DNA from: Embiotoca jacksoni
Taxonomy: Eukaryota; Chordata; Actinopteri; Embiotocidae
Assembly: GCA_022577435.1 (NCBI GenBank)
Contig: JAKOON010000006.1
Coordinates: 20,435,501 to 20,499,500 of the forward strand
Direction: 5' to 3'
Length of the DNA: 64,000 nt
In this document: piece by piece, positions 9,147 to 20,847 of the stretch
How positions within the stretch are numbered: position 1 is the stretch's first letter
How the letters are laid out: each line of letters opens with the position of its first letter
Translations under genes and position numbers: made by a program
The notes under the pieces: generated by a model
Database searches by the model: none
What the model was told of the DNA's origin: nothing
What the model saw: only the letters and a program-made list of their open reading frames with translations

Positions 9147-10080
9147 TCACTCTCCCAATTCACGTTTACCAATCTGCTCTCTGACCATAATGTTCTCTTC
9201 CGGGCTCATATGAGCAACCTGCATCCATTCAGTGTCCTGTACCAGCTCGTTAGCAAGAAGTCTTGCACTCTCAAAAAAAAAATCCAAAAGTCTGAACACG
9301 ATCCTTTTCACCGGTTCACACTCCATCACCTTGGGCATTATGGTATCAGACTCCCAGGGTGTTGATGTTGCACAGATGTGGTCTTTGGGAGCATAGAGTC
9401 CTTACAATGAGCTGGTATGTTGACACTGTCTCACTGCCATGTCTACGTTGCAAGAACACCGCTTTACCCTCCATCACGTCCACTATCATCACCCCCAGGC
9501 TCCACATGTCTATCACGCAAGTGTAATCTGCACAGGTATCTGGAACAAACAATTCTGGGGCCCTGTATGACACCGTAACCACACTTGAGCTCATCTGTTT
9601 GGAGGATTGTCTAGTGAGACCCATGTCAGCCACCTGTATGGTGAGATCTTCCATGAGCAGCACGTTGGAGGGTGTCAGGTCTCTGTGTACTATATTCACT
9701 CTGTGCATGTAAGACAGAGCGATAGCCACCTGGATAGAAAAATGAGCCATGAAACTCAACGGTATCAACTGTAGCAACTGGTTTTGTTTGTCGCACAATG
9801 TAAGTCCGTGCCCGTTGTGAATCACTTCACTCAATGTGTAGGGTACGAAGGGCATGGCCGTGGCTATCTTTCCATTGTCCAGGAAACAATCATGCATCTG
9901 GATCACATAAGGGTGACCCTTTAGTGCTGCGAGACAGGAGAGTTCTCTCACAGTGGCTTCCTCTACCCTGTGTGTGTGACATTTCAAGGCGAATATCTTT
10001 CTGGTTGTTTGACACTTCACTTTGTACACGGTTCCATATGCACCTTTGCCCACAATAGAATCTTTCACGTAATTCTCCAT
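9147..10080 (-). pseudogene. CDK-like Ser/Thr protein kinase, frameshifted near C-terminus
   Basis: Most kinase subdomains are present in one frame (10140-9346). Residues are numbered from the ATG at 10140: Gly loop GKGAYGTV (31-38), ATP-binding Lys in FALK (54), helix-C Glu in VREL (67), catalytic loop IVHRDLTPSN (151-160), metal-binding VADMG (171-175), activation-segment end SYRAPE (192-197) and DMWSLGV. The catalytic-loop Lys is Thr and DFG is DMG, both unusual. The frame breaks near 9340. The last roughly 60 residues continue in another frame (9338-9147), which contains a T/A homopolymer prone to slippage. I prefer the internal ATG at 10080 (MENYVKD), because the TATA at 10160-10167 would place transcription start near or inside the first ATG. 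The C-lobe resembles CDK/MAPK-type kinases, as some fish herpesviruses encode. A host-derived copy is also possible. Confidence 0.8.
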
Positions 10081-10159
10081 TATGGCAGCTACAATGTTTA
10101 AGTTGTAGTTGCAAACAAGCCGAGTATATGTTGTGTGCACAGGTTAGGTTGCCGTTGCT

Positions 10160-10167
10160 TATTTATA
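10160..10167 (-). promoter_or_regulatory. TATA box of kinase gene
   Basis: TATAAATA on the minus strand, about 80 bp upstream of the preferred ATG at 10080. This supports a short leader. Confidence 0.6.
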
Positions 10168-10424
10168 CACCCACCCTTGAATCATCCAACCGTGACCAAC
10201 TATTACACTCAGGAAGGGCCATGTTTGTGTAAGTGATGGTCACGTGATCAAAAGGTCATCTATGACAGAATCGAGGGGCTTATAGTTTCCAGCTCAATTA
10301 CAAGAACTTGAGATATAGGTGGCCATGATGGCTAGAGTGTGTACTAGAAACATTACATTAAGCCACTGTATACGGTAAAAACATTTTGCTCTGATGAGAA
10401 GGTAGCAAGTCTTTACAAGTGGCT

Positions 10425-11064
10425 CTACCAGTGTCTATATTTACTCGGGTAGGATGAATGGGAAGATGAGTGGTGGTACTCATTGTAATGGGATCTTCGG
10501 CTCCTGTTCACAGTGTCAAGGGAGCGCCTTGTGCTAGACTCCGCTCTCTCATGAGATCTTGTCCTCGTTGGATTACGGTCGATTGTGCGATGGTATCCGT
10601 GTGACCGTTCGTAGAACCCCAGACGTTCACAACTACGCCGGTACTCTCTAAGCTGTACCTCACAGTGCTCTAAGCGTGACAGTTCACTTATCAGGTTAGG
10701 GTCACGCTTGTGTTTAGTGAACATCATCACCAGTCGACTCTTGTACTTTGACAAGCGTCGCATTTCATGATCAATGAACCTTTCAATCTGCCTCGGTGTC
10801 TTTCCTCTGTACACTGACCGAGTCAGAACTTTGTGAACAGATTCATCCTTTCCTCAGATTCGAGAACGTTCATCACGGTGGGTCACATTTGAATAACCTC
10901 TCACACCATAAGCCTCATAACGTGGGGCTCCGTTAAAGCAAGCTACTGCTCCAGAAGCCTCATCCTGGAAACGTTCGTTCGAACCACCTGTCGCATCAGA
11001 AGCCTCGTAACGTGGGGCTCCGTTAAAAAGGGGCTTGGTCTTGCGGCATCCATTAGAATATTAC
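10425..11064 (-). pseudogene. Arg/Ser-rich basic protein with coding tandem repeats
   Basis: One minus-strand frame is open from about 11064 to the stop at 10425, apart from an in-frame TGA at 10854-10856. The upstream part carries two copies of FNGAPRYEA spaced exactly 30 codons apart. The downstream part is basic: KTPRQIERFIDHEMRRL, then KYKSRLVMMFTKHKRDPN, then an Arg/Ser/His-rich tail (RSRRSHYNEYHHSSSHSS). No ATG is found after the TGA, so a start there would be non-standard; the true start was probably further right and is lost. I do not recognise the family. The basic, low-complexity tail would suit a nucleic-acid-binding or tegument-type protein, which is speculation. Confidence 0.45.
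10911..11027 (-). repeat. Two copies of a 27-bp core, 90-bp period
   Basis: AGCCTCATAACGTGGGGCTC plus CGTTAAA (10911-10937) recurs at 11001-11027 with one difference. The 90-bp period is a multiple of three and is read in frame by the Arg/Ser-rich gene. A partial third match (AGAAGCCTCATCC) lies at about 10954. Confidence 0.8.
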
Positions 11065-14000
11065 CAAAAATGTCAGTGTAAATGAAAATGATCCATAAAA
11101 CTGAGGGAAGCCATAACAAACAGTGTCCCAGATGAAAGTATAGCATTGAAAGAAAACACTAATTTCTCTCTTCAGCTTCAAAAAGTGTTCTTGCTTTGAA
11201 TTATACAGCATTATTAATGCCATGAACAGGGTGTTGTAATTAACTTAACAGCAATATTATCTGAAAGATTAAGTCATTGACAAGCAAGCATAATCAGTGT
11301 AACTCATTTGCATAATTTTGACTTGCTAAATGGAGTATGAATGATGTTCACAGTTCACTTACACATCAAACATTTGGAAAAAGGGAAAACGTTGCAGAGT
11401 CAAATGCAGACACCTGCAGGAATTACCTGCAAAAATTCCCACGTAATATTCATACTTAAGGATGAGATTCTATTCTCTCACAAACTGAACCAGATGCACT
11501 GGTGATACTGTTCAGCCTGATCCTGAGAAACCGAGGAGTTTCCACTTTTCCATATGGCGTGTTATTGTTTACTATTTATAAAAAAAATAATCCTCATATC
11601 AAACGGATTTGATTTGAGTCAGCATAAAATAGACCTGCTGTTCCTACAGACAACTTCTTTCAATTATAACCCTCCTCTAAAAAAACGCAGCACACATCAT
11701 CATGTTGGAAAACAAAAATAGTTTGGAGATGGGACAGAGGATGTTGTGATAGGAGGGGAGATTTCAAAGAGATTCCTTTCTCTCGCCCTCTGTCTGTTTC
11801 TCTCTGCTCCATCTCTCTCTTATGACACTAACTTTTCAGGACTAATGAGCCTGAAAAAAAAACAAGTTTTAACTTTAATTGGAAAGCTTAAGACCATTTT
11901 CTGAGGTAAAGAGTGAGTGTCTCTAATCATTATCCATTAAGTCGCCATTTGCAGCATTACATTTAACAGGAAAAGCCACAGCAAACCAAAACAGATAAAC
12001 AATATCCACCTTTGCTTGCAAAGTGATCTGATGGCATGAACTTGTTATCAGTTTTAAAATAGCATCCGTCTCACTAACAACATAATTGGACAAGATCAGG
12101 CCCTCTGTGTTTTTGCATATGCTTCATTGATATTATTTTTTGGTACCAAAAATTATTCTACATTAATACATCAAGTTTTCTACACCATGTTATTTCAGGG
12201 AAGCGGATACTTATCTATTACCTGAAAACATGTCCCTTGAACTTTGCTGTGTATATTGGCAGATAAGGCTGCAGGGCTTATGTATTAAATAAAAACGGTG
12301 TGTCTATAGAACGTTTACGTCCTTCGATTTACCTTATTTCCCTGTTTTTAGGTATTCTGGATTCATTCAGAGTGGGGGACAGAAAGACGAAGGGTCTACA
12401 GCAGTTTGGCTGTGCTTATGCGCAACAGTTCTTGTGGCTGTGCTCCATTTTGGCTGTACTGGTTATTTACTGTACAATGCAACGGACATCTACTGAAAAG
12501 GGTGCAGATGGTTCATGATGCAGCAGGTAAGATGTTGGATCTATATCAGCTCATAATAAAAAGTGGAAAAATTGATATGGTACTTTCTCCTTTTGGAACC
12601 TTCATCCATTACAAGCCACACGATGTGTATGTGCTTACGTGTTTGTTGCTGACTATGTTGTAGAAAGACATGTTATTTTGTTTACTGGCATAAGAGGCAT
12701 GAACAGATTGCGGTGCCATGTAGAAATCGAATAGAAACCACACCAAACTGGCTTGACGTGCCAGCAGTAGAGAGTAATGGTGCATAGCAGGTAATGTTTT
12801 CACCATTCAAATTTATTATGTTGGCTTGGTATTTGCTCTTTGGCACAGAACACCATACAGGTGAGGCTGATGGGAATATCATTAGTTTTGCAGGCACTTT
12901 TTTACGATGAAAAAATCTTTAGTTTTTGACTCTTTTGGCTTGACGTGTTAAGTAAATAGTTAGTGGGAACCACAAATATGAGAACCATAAATATCTGCAC
13001 AAATTATTTTCTAATCTTATAAAATCTTGCCAGAAGCTCGCCTGGAAATAATCAATTGGTAGATCTATGGCAATGTTTCAAGTGCATAGCAACCCAGGCT
13101 TAAACTTTTAATGTGGGACTTTTAAATTATAGAACCTCTGTTAAATCCAAGCCTTGCCAAATTAGTTCACACTGTTGATTGAGCCTACAGCCACCAGGTG
13201 AGAGTCATTGTATAAGACAATATACACAGTTTTGAAATGTGTTGTGTGGTGAGATGTTCCCGTGCTGCTGGCCGGATGAATGCACACTGGGCATGCTCTA
13301 TGGGTAGAGTGCACTGGAGACTTCCACCAAACGAGCTGGATAACTTTTAGTTTCACCCTATGCTAACATCAAAGGGAATAAAATAATGCACTTGTGCAGC
13401 TATTCTAGACTTTTTATTGGAATGGATTAACTTATGAAAGTGAAATACATCATTTGGTGGGGTTGTGGCCCACCATGCGATAGCTCCAATAGTACAGGAG
13501 AGTCTATACTGAAAGAACATCAACAGCGTCTTTGTAATTACTCCCACTGGCAGAAGGTCCCGCACTGCAGGTTTAAGCCCATCTTGTCCAGAGTCATTTC
13601 ATATAACCCTTACAGATGCCATCAACGTTTGAAGGACAAACTTTATTTCCAACCTTAACATTCAAAGTAAATGTGTTTTCTGCTTCCGAAATTTCTTCCA
13701 CCATGATGTTCCAGCATAAGTGTTTTTGTTTTTTTTCCTTAGATTTTTCTTTTGTTTTCTATGGTAGTGCATTTCTCTATTGTTAGCTTGCCTTTGTGGC
13801 TGCTGTAAGTTAACCAACATTGGCACGTTTATTTAGATAGCTAGCCGGCAGCCATCAGTAATTAAAACTGCAGTAAACTACTAAAAGACAACGGAGTTCA
13901 AATTCTTTGTCTGTATGCTTTCAGGATTTTAAGCTAACGTACACTTGCTAAAACTTTTGGTAGTTGCAAGATTTTTATGAGTTGACTAACAAGACAATGT

Positions 14001-14379
14001 ACATTTTCAGGTACAGGTGTATCAGGAAGCTATTTTTCTGGGGAAGGAAGGACTTTCTGCCAGTGGTGTTAAAGAAAATATTTGGTATCGTGAGGCAGCT
14101 AAGTGGATCTTAAGTGTTGCAGAGCCAACGCATTCCCCGGCTACATGCCTGAATGGGTTGCTCGATCTCTCACCTTACTTAGTGGATTACCTAATTTCAG
14201 CTGAGAGCCCATAACAAGACATGAATACTAGCCTACTGAATTATTCTTCATTTTCAATGATTGAAGCTGTTATTTGGGCTTGGTCCTCCCCGTCCTAAAA
14301 CCTTAAAATGCAATTTAAGTAAGTGATTGGTTAGTGTAGCAAGAGTAAAAAAAAAGAAGAGGGGGAAGAAGAACTACTG

Positions 14380-14380
<1 letters not shown>
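11065..14380. other. AT-rich unassigned region
   Basis: No recognised protein. Short frames at 12300-12663, 13434-13658 and 14017-14214 show no domain I can name. The stretch 12690-12900 has the feel of an old interspersed repeat, but I cannot assign it. The right border of the hybrid element lies near 11060, with no piggyBac terminus seen here. Confidence 0.5.
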
Positions 14381-14438
<58 letters not shown>

Positions 14439-14439
14439 A
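14381..14439 (+). repeat. (GAAA)n microsatellite
   Basis: About 59 bp of nearly perfect GAAA repeats, preceded by an A/G-rich tract. Confidence 0.95.
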
Positions 14440-17400
14440 CTTAATGTAATATCATGTTGAAGAGATGGCCTCTGTGCTGCGGCCGATCCATAATTTTACA
14501 GAAAGATGGGATATCATCAATATTGGTGGTAAGAGACAGTAGACAGATGATGCCGTATGTATACTGAACAGCTCACATAGCTTACTGTGAGGGCTGGTGT
14601 CTAATTCAGATAAAGCACAAGGAAAATCAAATCATCTGCATCCTCAGCTGCACGACAAGACTTACAAACACTAAACACTTTAAACTATTACCCCATACTC
14701 TGTTATTAAGACTCCTCTGAGTGTAGAGTGGAAGGAGGCATGGACACTTACGACAGAGAATATATTTGTATAAATAAATGGTTTGTGGGAGCTTCCAGCT
14801 GGCTCGTTCAGAGACTTCAGTCACTCTATTAAATGAAATGACGTGCAATCCTGAAAACTTAAATGCTCGTCAAGTAAAGAGGGTCTCGGAGCATTTGTGA
14901 CTGATGTGTGTATCATATTTAGTTTGTGAGAGTGTTAGTTAGTTACAGTAGCTCCCCTATCAGTCCTGTTGGTAGTGAGTCGACTGTGACATCAAACCCT
15001 TAGTGCTACCTATTTTATGAGGGGAGGACAAAAAAAAAAGAAAAAAAGAACATTAAGCCTTTTTTTTTGCTGCTTCTAATCATTAGTATGCAGTACCACC
15101 CAATTTGACTGTTATTAGACTCTTTAAAAGGTGGTTATAATCCCACATCTGTCTCAAATATATGGGCTAGCAAAGGTAGTGGTAGTATATGGGCCTACTA
15201 AACGTACTGGTAGGTTGAGGGCAAGGGTCTCCAACCATTACATGGTTTCAGTTACTACTACGGCTCAATAAATGAATGAATGAAATGTTGACCTCTGAGC
15301 TATGTTACATGCACTGTGTTTCACAGTGGAAAGCACTTCACCAGTGTTTTTGGTTGGATTTAGACCTCAGTCTTCCTTTTTGAACCTCGTCTCCCCTTCC
15401 TTAACTGTTGCCTGGGGCCCAGGCTGACTGATACTCCAACAACAGTATACCTACTGGAGGAGCTGTCCTTGCTGCTTTCATTTTCATCTCAAGCAGGTAA
15501 ACTGTTACACACATACACACACATTTGTGTTTCTGAGTGAGTGCTGTTGTCAACCCCATCTACACCCTCCTCTGATCTGTTGCCTCCGAGTCCAAACCAA
15601 AGTAGTTGTTATTCATCTTGCCTGGTGTATAGTGATGCTGTGTCAACTTGATTTAAACCTCCAAGTCAATGGCTGCTGCACGACAAAGGCAAAACATTTC
15701 ATTAAAATATGTTGTGCAGATTTTAAGTAAAAAATCTTGACACGTGTGAAGGATTTAACCATCAAAGCTTTTGATCAAAGTGGAGCTACTTTCATGTGAA
15801 ATGGAGTAGGTACATTTGAGTGTGCGTGTCACTTTGATTACATGCATGAAATGAGATGTAAGTAAAGACACGTGCGTGGCTTCTATGTTACTTCATTAAT
15901 TCACAGCAGATTGGAGTGATTTATGCTTAAACCAGATTTATGCTTCACCGGCACAGTCATGTATATCCTGTGGAACATGTCGCGTTAGAAAATGACACTC
16001 TCGCATTATCGCAAAATTCAGCATGTAGCAGCAGTCAAAAAAGCAGTCCAACATCCCAGAGATGTTACCTCACATTGGGTCTGACGTAACAAAACACCTT
16101 TTATTCTGATGTTATTACAGTATGTCATGGGTGAAAACTTGCACATACCATGGGCGTTTCTCAAAAGATGACACACGTTCCTGAAGTTGTAGGTTAAATG
16201 CAAGAAGGTAACTTCTACAAGCAAGTGGCGAGGGATTCAAATGTTGGTCCAGGGTACTATGAATTTAAGTTAGGAGAGAAGAATGAAAACTTTTTTTCTC
16301 AGAGTAATTACACAGATCGGATAAAGGAAGGATGACAGTTCTGAGTGCTTCTCCCTCTGACCTTTTTTATTCAGCTGGATATGAAAATTCCTTTTATGCA
16401 ATCATTGGCACCTTGAGTGCTTCATCGTATTCATTTTATTTTTTAAAACCTGACTGAGTGGGAGTTCGGTTTTGCCTGCTCCCCGCTGATGATAAAAGCA
16501 CCTAAAAGCACACTGTTGCTGTGACCAAGTCATCCAGCTGTGCTTCTTTATCCTACTTGAAAATAAAGTTCAATTTTTGTATTATGTTGAACATTTGACA
16601 TTAAGCCTGTTAAAAGCCACACTACCACTGACAGGAAATCACCTCTGTTTTCTGTCACTGAATGACAAAATAACTTTTGCAGATTTGTTCAACATCAATA
16701 TATCCAGAGATTAATATTCATTTGAAGATTTGGCAGCAATTGCATTAGACTCCTTTGTTTGTTGTTTGTGATTTCTTGCACATTTACTCAAGCTTGCCTA
16801 AAGTGCTGGAGAAATTATTTTTAAATTGCTTCACTGACTTTAACATTGTTTCAGGCTCATCTGATGAACTGGAATTAATTGGTCCTGACTTTTGTCCATT
16901 GTCTGACTGGAACATAAATTGTCCCTTAATCCAACATCCTCTTTTTTTTTTTCCTTTAGTCTTTCTGTGTTCATTAACTTGTCCAACAAGACTGGAGAGA
17001 CGGGGCATGTACAATGATTTTAAGTTGAGTTTGGTGTCAAGTGGTTGTTATGCATCTGTGAATCCCTGGATAAAAGTAAGTTGAGGAGAAAAAAAAGAAG
17101 AAAGAAAGGAGATTGGAAGGCTATGAAAGAAATCCAGTGGATGTGGTTAAAGGAATAATTAAATGGGTGCAAAAGACTACAGTGACAGAGTAAACAGGAG
17201 AGTGATCCTTTGTTAAACATATTTTTTTTTATCGCTTAATAGTTATTTGAGTATCAAATTTAACTGTCCAAATAATATGTTGTTGTGATTAATGCATTCC
17301 ATCAGTGTTTGACATGGACTTTCTGATTACTGTTAAATGAACATGGTTATTTATTTATTTTTCTACTGAATATGTAATAAGATTCTCTCACTTTAGGTTC

Positions 17401-18449
17401 ACTGAAGATGACAGATCTGGAAAAAAAGCTGTTTATAATACACTAGCTGTCCCTGCCAAAAGCACATATCTAATTCCTGTGCCAGGTTTTCTTTCATAGA
17501 AATATGATGCCTGTTCTTAAAATGATGGTTGTGTGAAAGTGAATCTCAGTTTAGTCATGAGAATCTTGTCAATCAAGAATCAATCTAACACTTTTAATGA
17601 TTCCAAACATGACTGCAGACATTTCTGACCTGACATATATTTTTGTATTTTCTCTTATCAGTTAATTAGAGGCAATTTTAATTCCACACTTACAAACTGT
17701 GTCAACACTTAGCTGTAGGCTGAAATTACAGAGATGGTGGTGGTTTTACTATTGGTACCGAGCCAGAACTGAAAACCAAAAGCAAAGTAAGATAATAAGC
17801 TAACATGAAGGTAGCTTAATAAGATAACCTGCTAATGAGTAGGCTAGCAAGCCAATTGGTCTTATGGCACATTATGAAGACTGAAATGAACCAAGACAGG
17901 AACAGTAATGTTGAAAATTACACAAATAGTTCAACAAATCCAGAGAAAACATTTGTTTATTTAGGTTTTAATTAATAAAATCTACACTATTTGGTCACGA
18001 GTGTCATTTCATTCTATTACTGAGTAGCTCACAGAAGAGTAGTTTGCAGCAGTATTCACAGTACAGTATTTACAAGCACACAGTGAGTGCAGTCTGTTTC
18101 TTTTTGAGAGGAACAGGCTGATCCTTACAGTACATCAGAGAAAATGTGTCTTCAATCAGAGATTAAAGCAGTGATTTAGATCTATAATATACACATTAGA
18201 GAGGACAAGACACTGAGCAAAGAGGGACTCTGTCATCAATTATAGCTGCTGTATATATATCTAGTGCACACAAAAATAAAGAGTCTGTCTGCCTTGAAAT
18301 ACAGCTCAGGTCCTCTGCGACAGAAAACTGTGAGCCTACAGGGAGGAACTTTACAGAGTGCGTGTCTGTGCCAGGCAGAGTGTCTTTCTACTTTGATGTA
18401 TGAGTAGGTCCTCAGTGACAGGATACACTCTGTAGTATATGACTTCACC

Positions 18450-18450
<1 letters not shown>
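14440..18450. other. Unassigned non-coding region
   Basis: Mostly AT-rich sequence with A, T and GA-rich runs (for example 15030-15070, 16938-16953, 17085-17110). No supported gene or transposon was seen. Confidence 0.5.
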
Positions 18451-18490
<40 letters not shown>

Positions 18491-18503
18491 ATGCGTGTGC
18501 GTG
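18451..18503 (+). repeat. (TG)n microsatellite
   Basis: A run of GT dinucleotides followed by a GTGCGCATGCGTGTGCGTG tail. Confidence 0.95.
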
Positions 18504-18937
18504 TTTTGTCACTGTGTTATCAGTATAGCGTAAATGCGGTCCACCAGCACGAACATAAAATCTTCACTTTCAATCAGTAACTCGTACTTTTCATCATGTT
18601 ATCAGAGAAACACACGACTCCAAAGATTTATTCAACCACTGATCTAAAACGTAACTCAATGAAGGATGTGTTTGTGAACCATGTGTTGTGTATTAGTTGC
18701 AGAAGTCCATTTTTTATGTTTTGTGTCATGTTTATCTGCAGATGTTTTACTGCTGATAGAATACTTGAATATACTTTATCTTCATCTTCATATGAACCCA
18801 TATTACGGCGATAATCTGTCAGTGAAAGATCAGTTATCTAAATACACTGTATTACTGTTGACTGAAGCTGCCTGTGAACACAAAGTTAGAATTCATATGG
18901 CATATAACCATTGAAATCAATCATCCCAAATGTCCTA

Positions 18938-19023
18938 TTGGAGTTACAGATTATCCACTTCTGTTAGGATTCCTGTCTATTTGGAGTTACAGATTATCCA
19001 CTTCTGTTAGGATTTCGGTCTAT
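18938..19023 (+). repeat. 43-bp tandem duplication
   Basis: TTGGAGTTACAGATTATCCA and the following 23 bp occur twice back to back (18938 and 18981) with about three differences. It sits just before the GC-rich LTR-like unit. Confidence 0.9.
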
Positions 19024-20070
19024 TTCTAGTGTGTTTTCCTCTGTTTTACCCCCAATCGCCTCTCCTCATGTGTGCTGTCATTCCCCTGTCTGTTTGTTAT
19101 TGTTTTGCCATGTGCTTCTGTTTTGTTTTCATCTTCTCCTGCAGTACCCTCCTCCGAGCTCCGCCCACACCCGTCTCCGTAGATCCAGCTGGAGTTCATT
19201 CCGCTGTTCACCTCCAGCTGGATTAAATACCCCGGTCTTATGTCAGCTCGTCGTCAGTCCGTCCATTTACCTACCCGGTATCACGCCCCGTAAGTCTGTC
19301 TGTCTCTTTGCTTGAGAAATTCCGGTTCTGACTCCCGGTCTGTTTACTATCTACCTGCCGTTCAGCATCGAGCCTCGGGCATTCACCTGAACGAAGAAGA
19401 TTCCAGATCGTTCCTCTGAGATGATCTGCTGAGATCTTGGCAATCCTGTGTCGAGCCTCGGGTATCACACAGTCGACCCTGCCTCGTAAGTCTTGTGTAG
19501 GGCCACGGGCGCCACACAAGCCCAAGCCAGTCTGCCACTTGCAGAGGAGGACCTCGGGATTCCACTCTGCCATCCAGTCTGCCCCCTAGTGTAGGACCTC
19601 GGGATTTCCACACAGGGTGACCCAGTCTCGCCGTTCTTGTGTCAAGCCATGGGACAACACACAAGAATGCCAGCCAGCTGCTCTCTGTGTTGGATCTCGG
19701 GAAACCACACAGCGGAGCTCCTGCCTACACAGTAGGTCTTGTCTGTCAGCCTGTCTGTCAGCCTGTCTGTCCACTCGTCAGCCGCGTTCGTGGTGGAGCC
19801 AACTTCCGGCTTGGACCGGATTAAGCACGTGAACACGCATCTGACTTTTGGGACAAGTTCGTATCGGCAGTTACAGCCGTTCACGGTGTGGACGGAGCTT
19901 CCTCTCAGAGAGAGGATCGGAGGAGGAGGAGTTTTCGTCCTCCCTGTTGGCGCCGGACCAACTTCAGACTCAGACAATTGGTGTGTTTCCTGCATGTTAT
20001 CTCTGCCTAGGGAAAATAAAGACCTGGTTCGAAAGTGATTCTGCTGTTGTGTCTGCATTTGGGTTTGTTC
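19024..20070 (+). mobile_element. LTR-like GC-rich unit, possibly a solo LTR
   Basis: A GC-rich block differs sharply from its AT-rich surroundings. It has a TATA-like TTAAATA (about 19224-19230) after CCAGCTGGA repeats and an AATAAA at 20015-20020 followed by a GT-rich TGTTGTGTCTGCATTTGGG end. That promoter and polyadenylation order is what an LTR shows. Between them is an array of short hairpin units (19366-19711). No gag/pol and no clear TG...CA boundaries were found, so the label is tentative. An alternative is an untranslated exon-like retrocopy. Confidence 0.35.
19366..19711 (+). repeat. Degenerate ~48-bp hairpin repeat array
   Basis: Seven units share a core like GAGCCTCGGG or GGACCTCGGG, at about 19368, 19450, 19497, 19546, 19591, 19640 and 19689. 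The later six are 45-49 bp apart. Most units have the core between complementary arms (CTTGTGT...ACACAAG, CTGTGT...ACACAG), so each could form a small stem with a loop of roughly 15-17 bases. Confidence 0.7.
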
Positions 20071-20302
20071 AAAGAACACCTCATAATAACTTCAGGCCGT
20101 ACATAGTACAAACGGACTGTATATAGAAGAGGCTAGAAGTTCTCCATTTGAACCAAAACAACACTTTGTATATGCTCATTAAGGTTGTTAAAATATATTT
20201 TTTTAGAATTAATATCACTGCTTAAACATACATTTTTTTTTATATGATGTGACGTCACTAGTTTAAGTTTAACTAGCACAAACATGACTTAGCTGGGTTT
20301 AG

Positions 20303-20770
20303 ATTTATAGATTTACTTTAGTTTGTATCCAAATCACTACTCTGTTAAATTTATGTCAGATGTTTATGTTGATCCTCATTTTTCCTCGTCTGGTTCAGAC
20401 CTCAGTTTTTGTCTGCCTGACTCAGCAACCTGGCAGCGTGCCAGCAGTCTGCCTGATCTGTCCCCTCGTCGTATCTCTGAATTACCTGATGTCCTGCGGA
20501 GATCCACGGAGATCCGACCGTTGACACTCACCTGCTGTCCTGTGTTGGGCCACGCAGGTCACCAGTCAACTCCGACCTCTAAGTCCTGCATTTATCCACG
20601 GAGATCCCCGTCGACGTCGAGCCGACTGCTCCCAGTGTCCTGCGTCTGGTTCCTCCACATCCGCCTCGCTGCTGCTTCAGTGTCTGAACACTGAGTTGCT
20701 CAAATAGTGCGATTTGGACTCAGCCCCAGCAGGAGAACTGCTCTGACTCTGCCCCTGCTGGCGAACTCTC
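20303..20770 (+). other. GC-rich unassigned sequence
   Basis: A 123-codon frame (20323-20694) with Ser/Pro/Leu-rich composition runs through this block, but I recognise no domain. It may belong to the same retroelement-derived unit as 19024-20070. Confidence 0.3.
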
Positions 20771-20777
20771 TCACACA

Positions 20778-20844
<67 letters not shown>
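20771..20844 (+). repeat. (CA)n microsatellite
   Basis: About 74 bp of CA repeats with one CGCG interruption near the start. Confidence 0.95.

Positions 20845-20847
<3 letters not shown>

Larger units (their letters stand above)
5496..11060. mobile_element. Teratorn-like piggyBac-herpesvirus hybrid, truncated relic
   Basis: The left end is a TTAA (5492-5495) plus a piggyBac-type tip. Inside lie a piggyBac transposase remnant and then densely packed, virus-style genes on both strands: a Gln-rich coiled-coil protein, a signal-peptide glycoprotein, a CDK-like kinase and an Arg/Ser-rich protein. No second piggyBac terminus separates transposase and viral-like genes, which argues for one composite element rather than two neighbours. 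Known Teratorn elements of medaka combine a piggyBac transposase with an alloherpesvirus genome and are about 180 kb. This fragment is only about 5.6 kb, lacks the right terminus and has lesions in every gene. The hybrid identity is inferred from architecture. The alternative is a piggyBac solo end next to an independent viral or host-derived fragment. Confidence 0.6.

Noticed and set aside
12300..14214. Possible continuation of the viral-like element or a THAP-type transposon
   Set aside because: Short frames show no viral or THAP motifs (no C2CH pattern) and composition is AT-rich like the flanks.
19024..20070. Hairpin array considered as a CRISPR array
   Set aside because: Vertebrate context, degenerate units and no distinct spacers.
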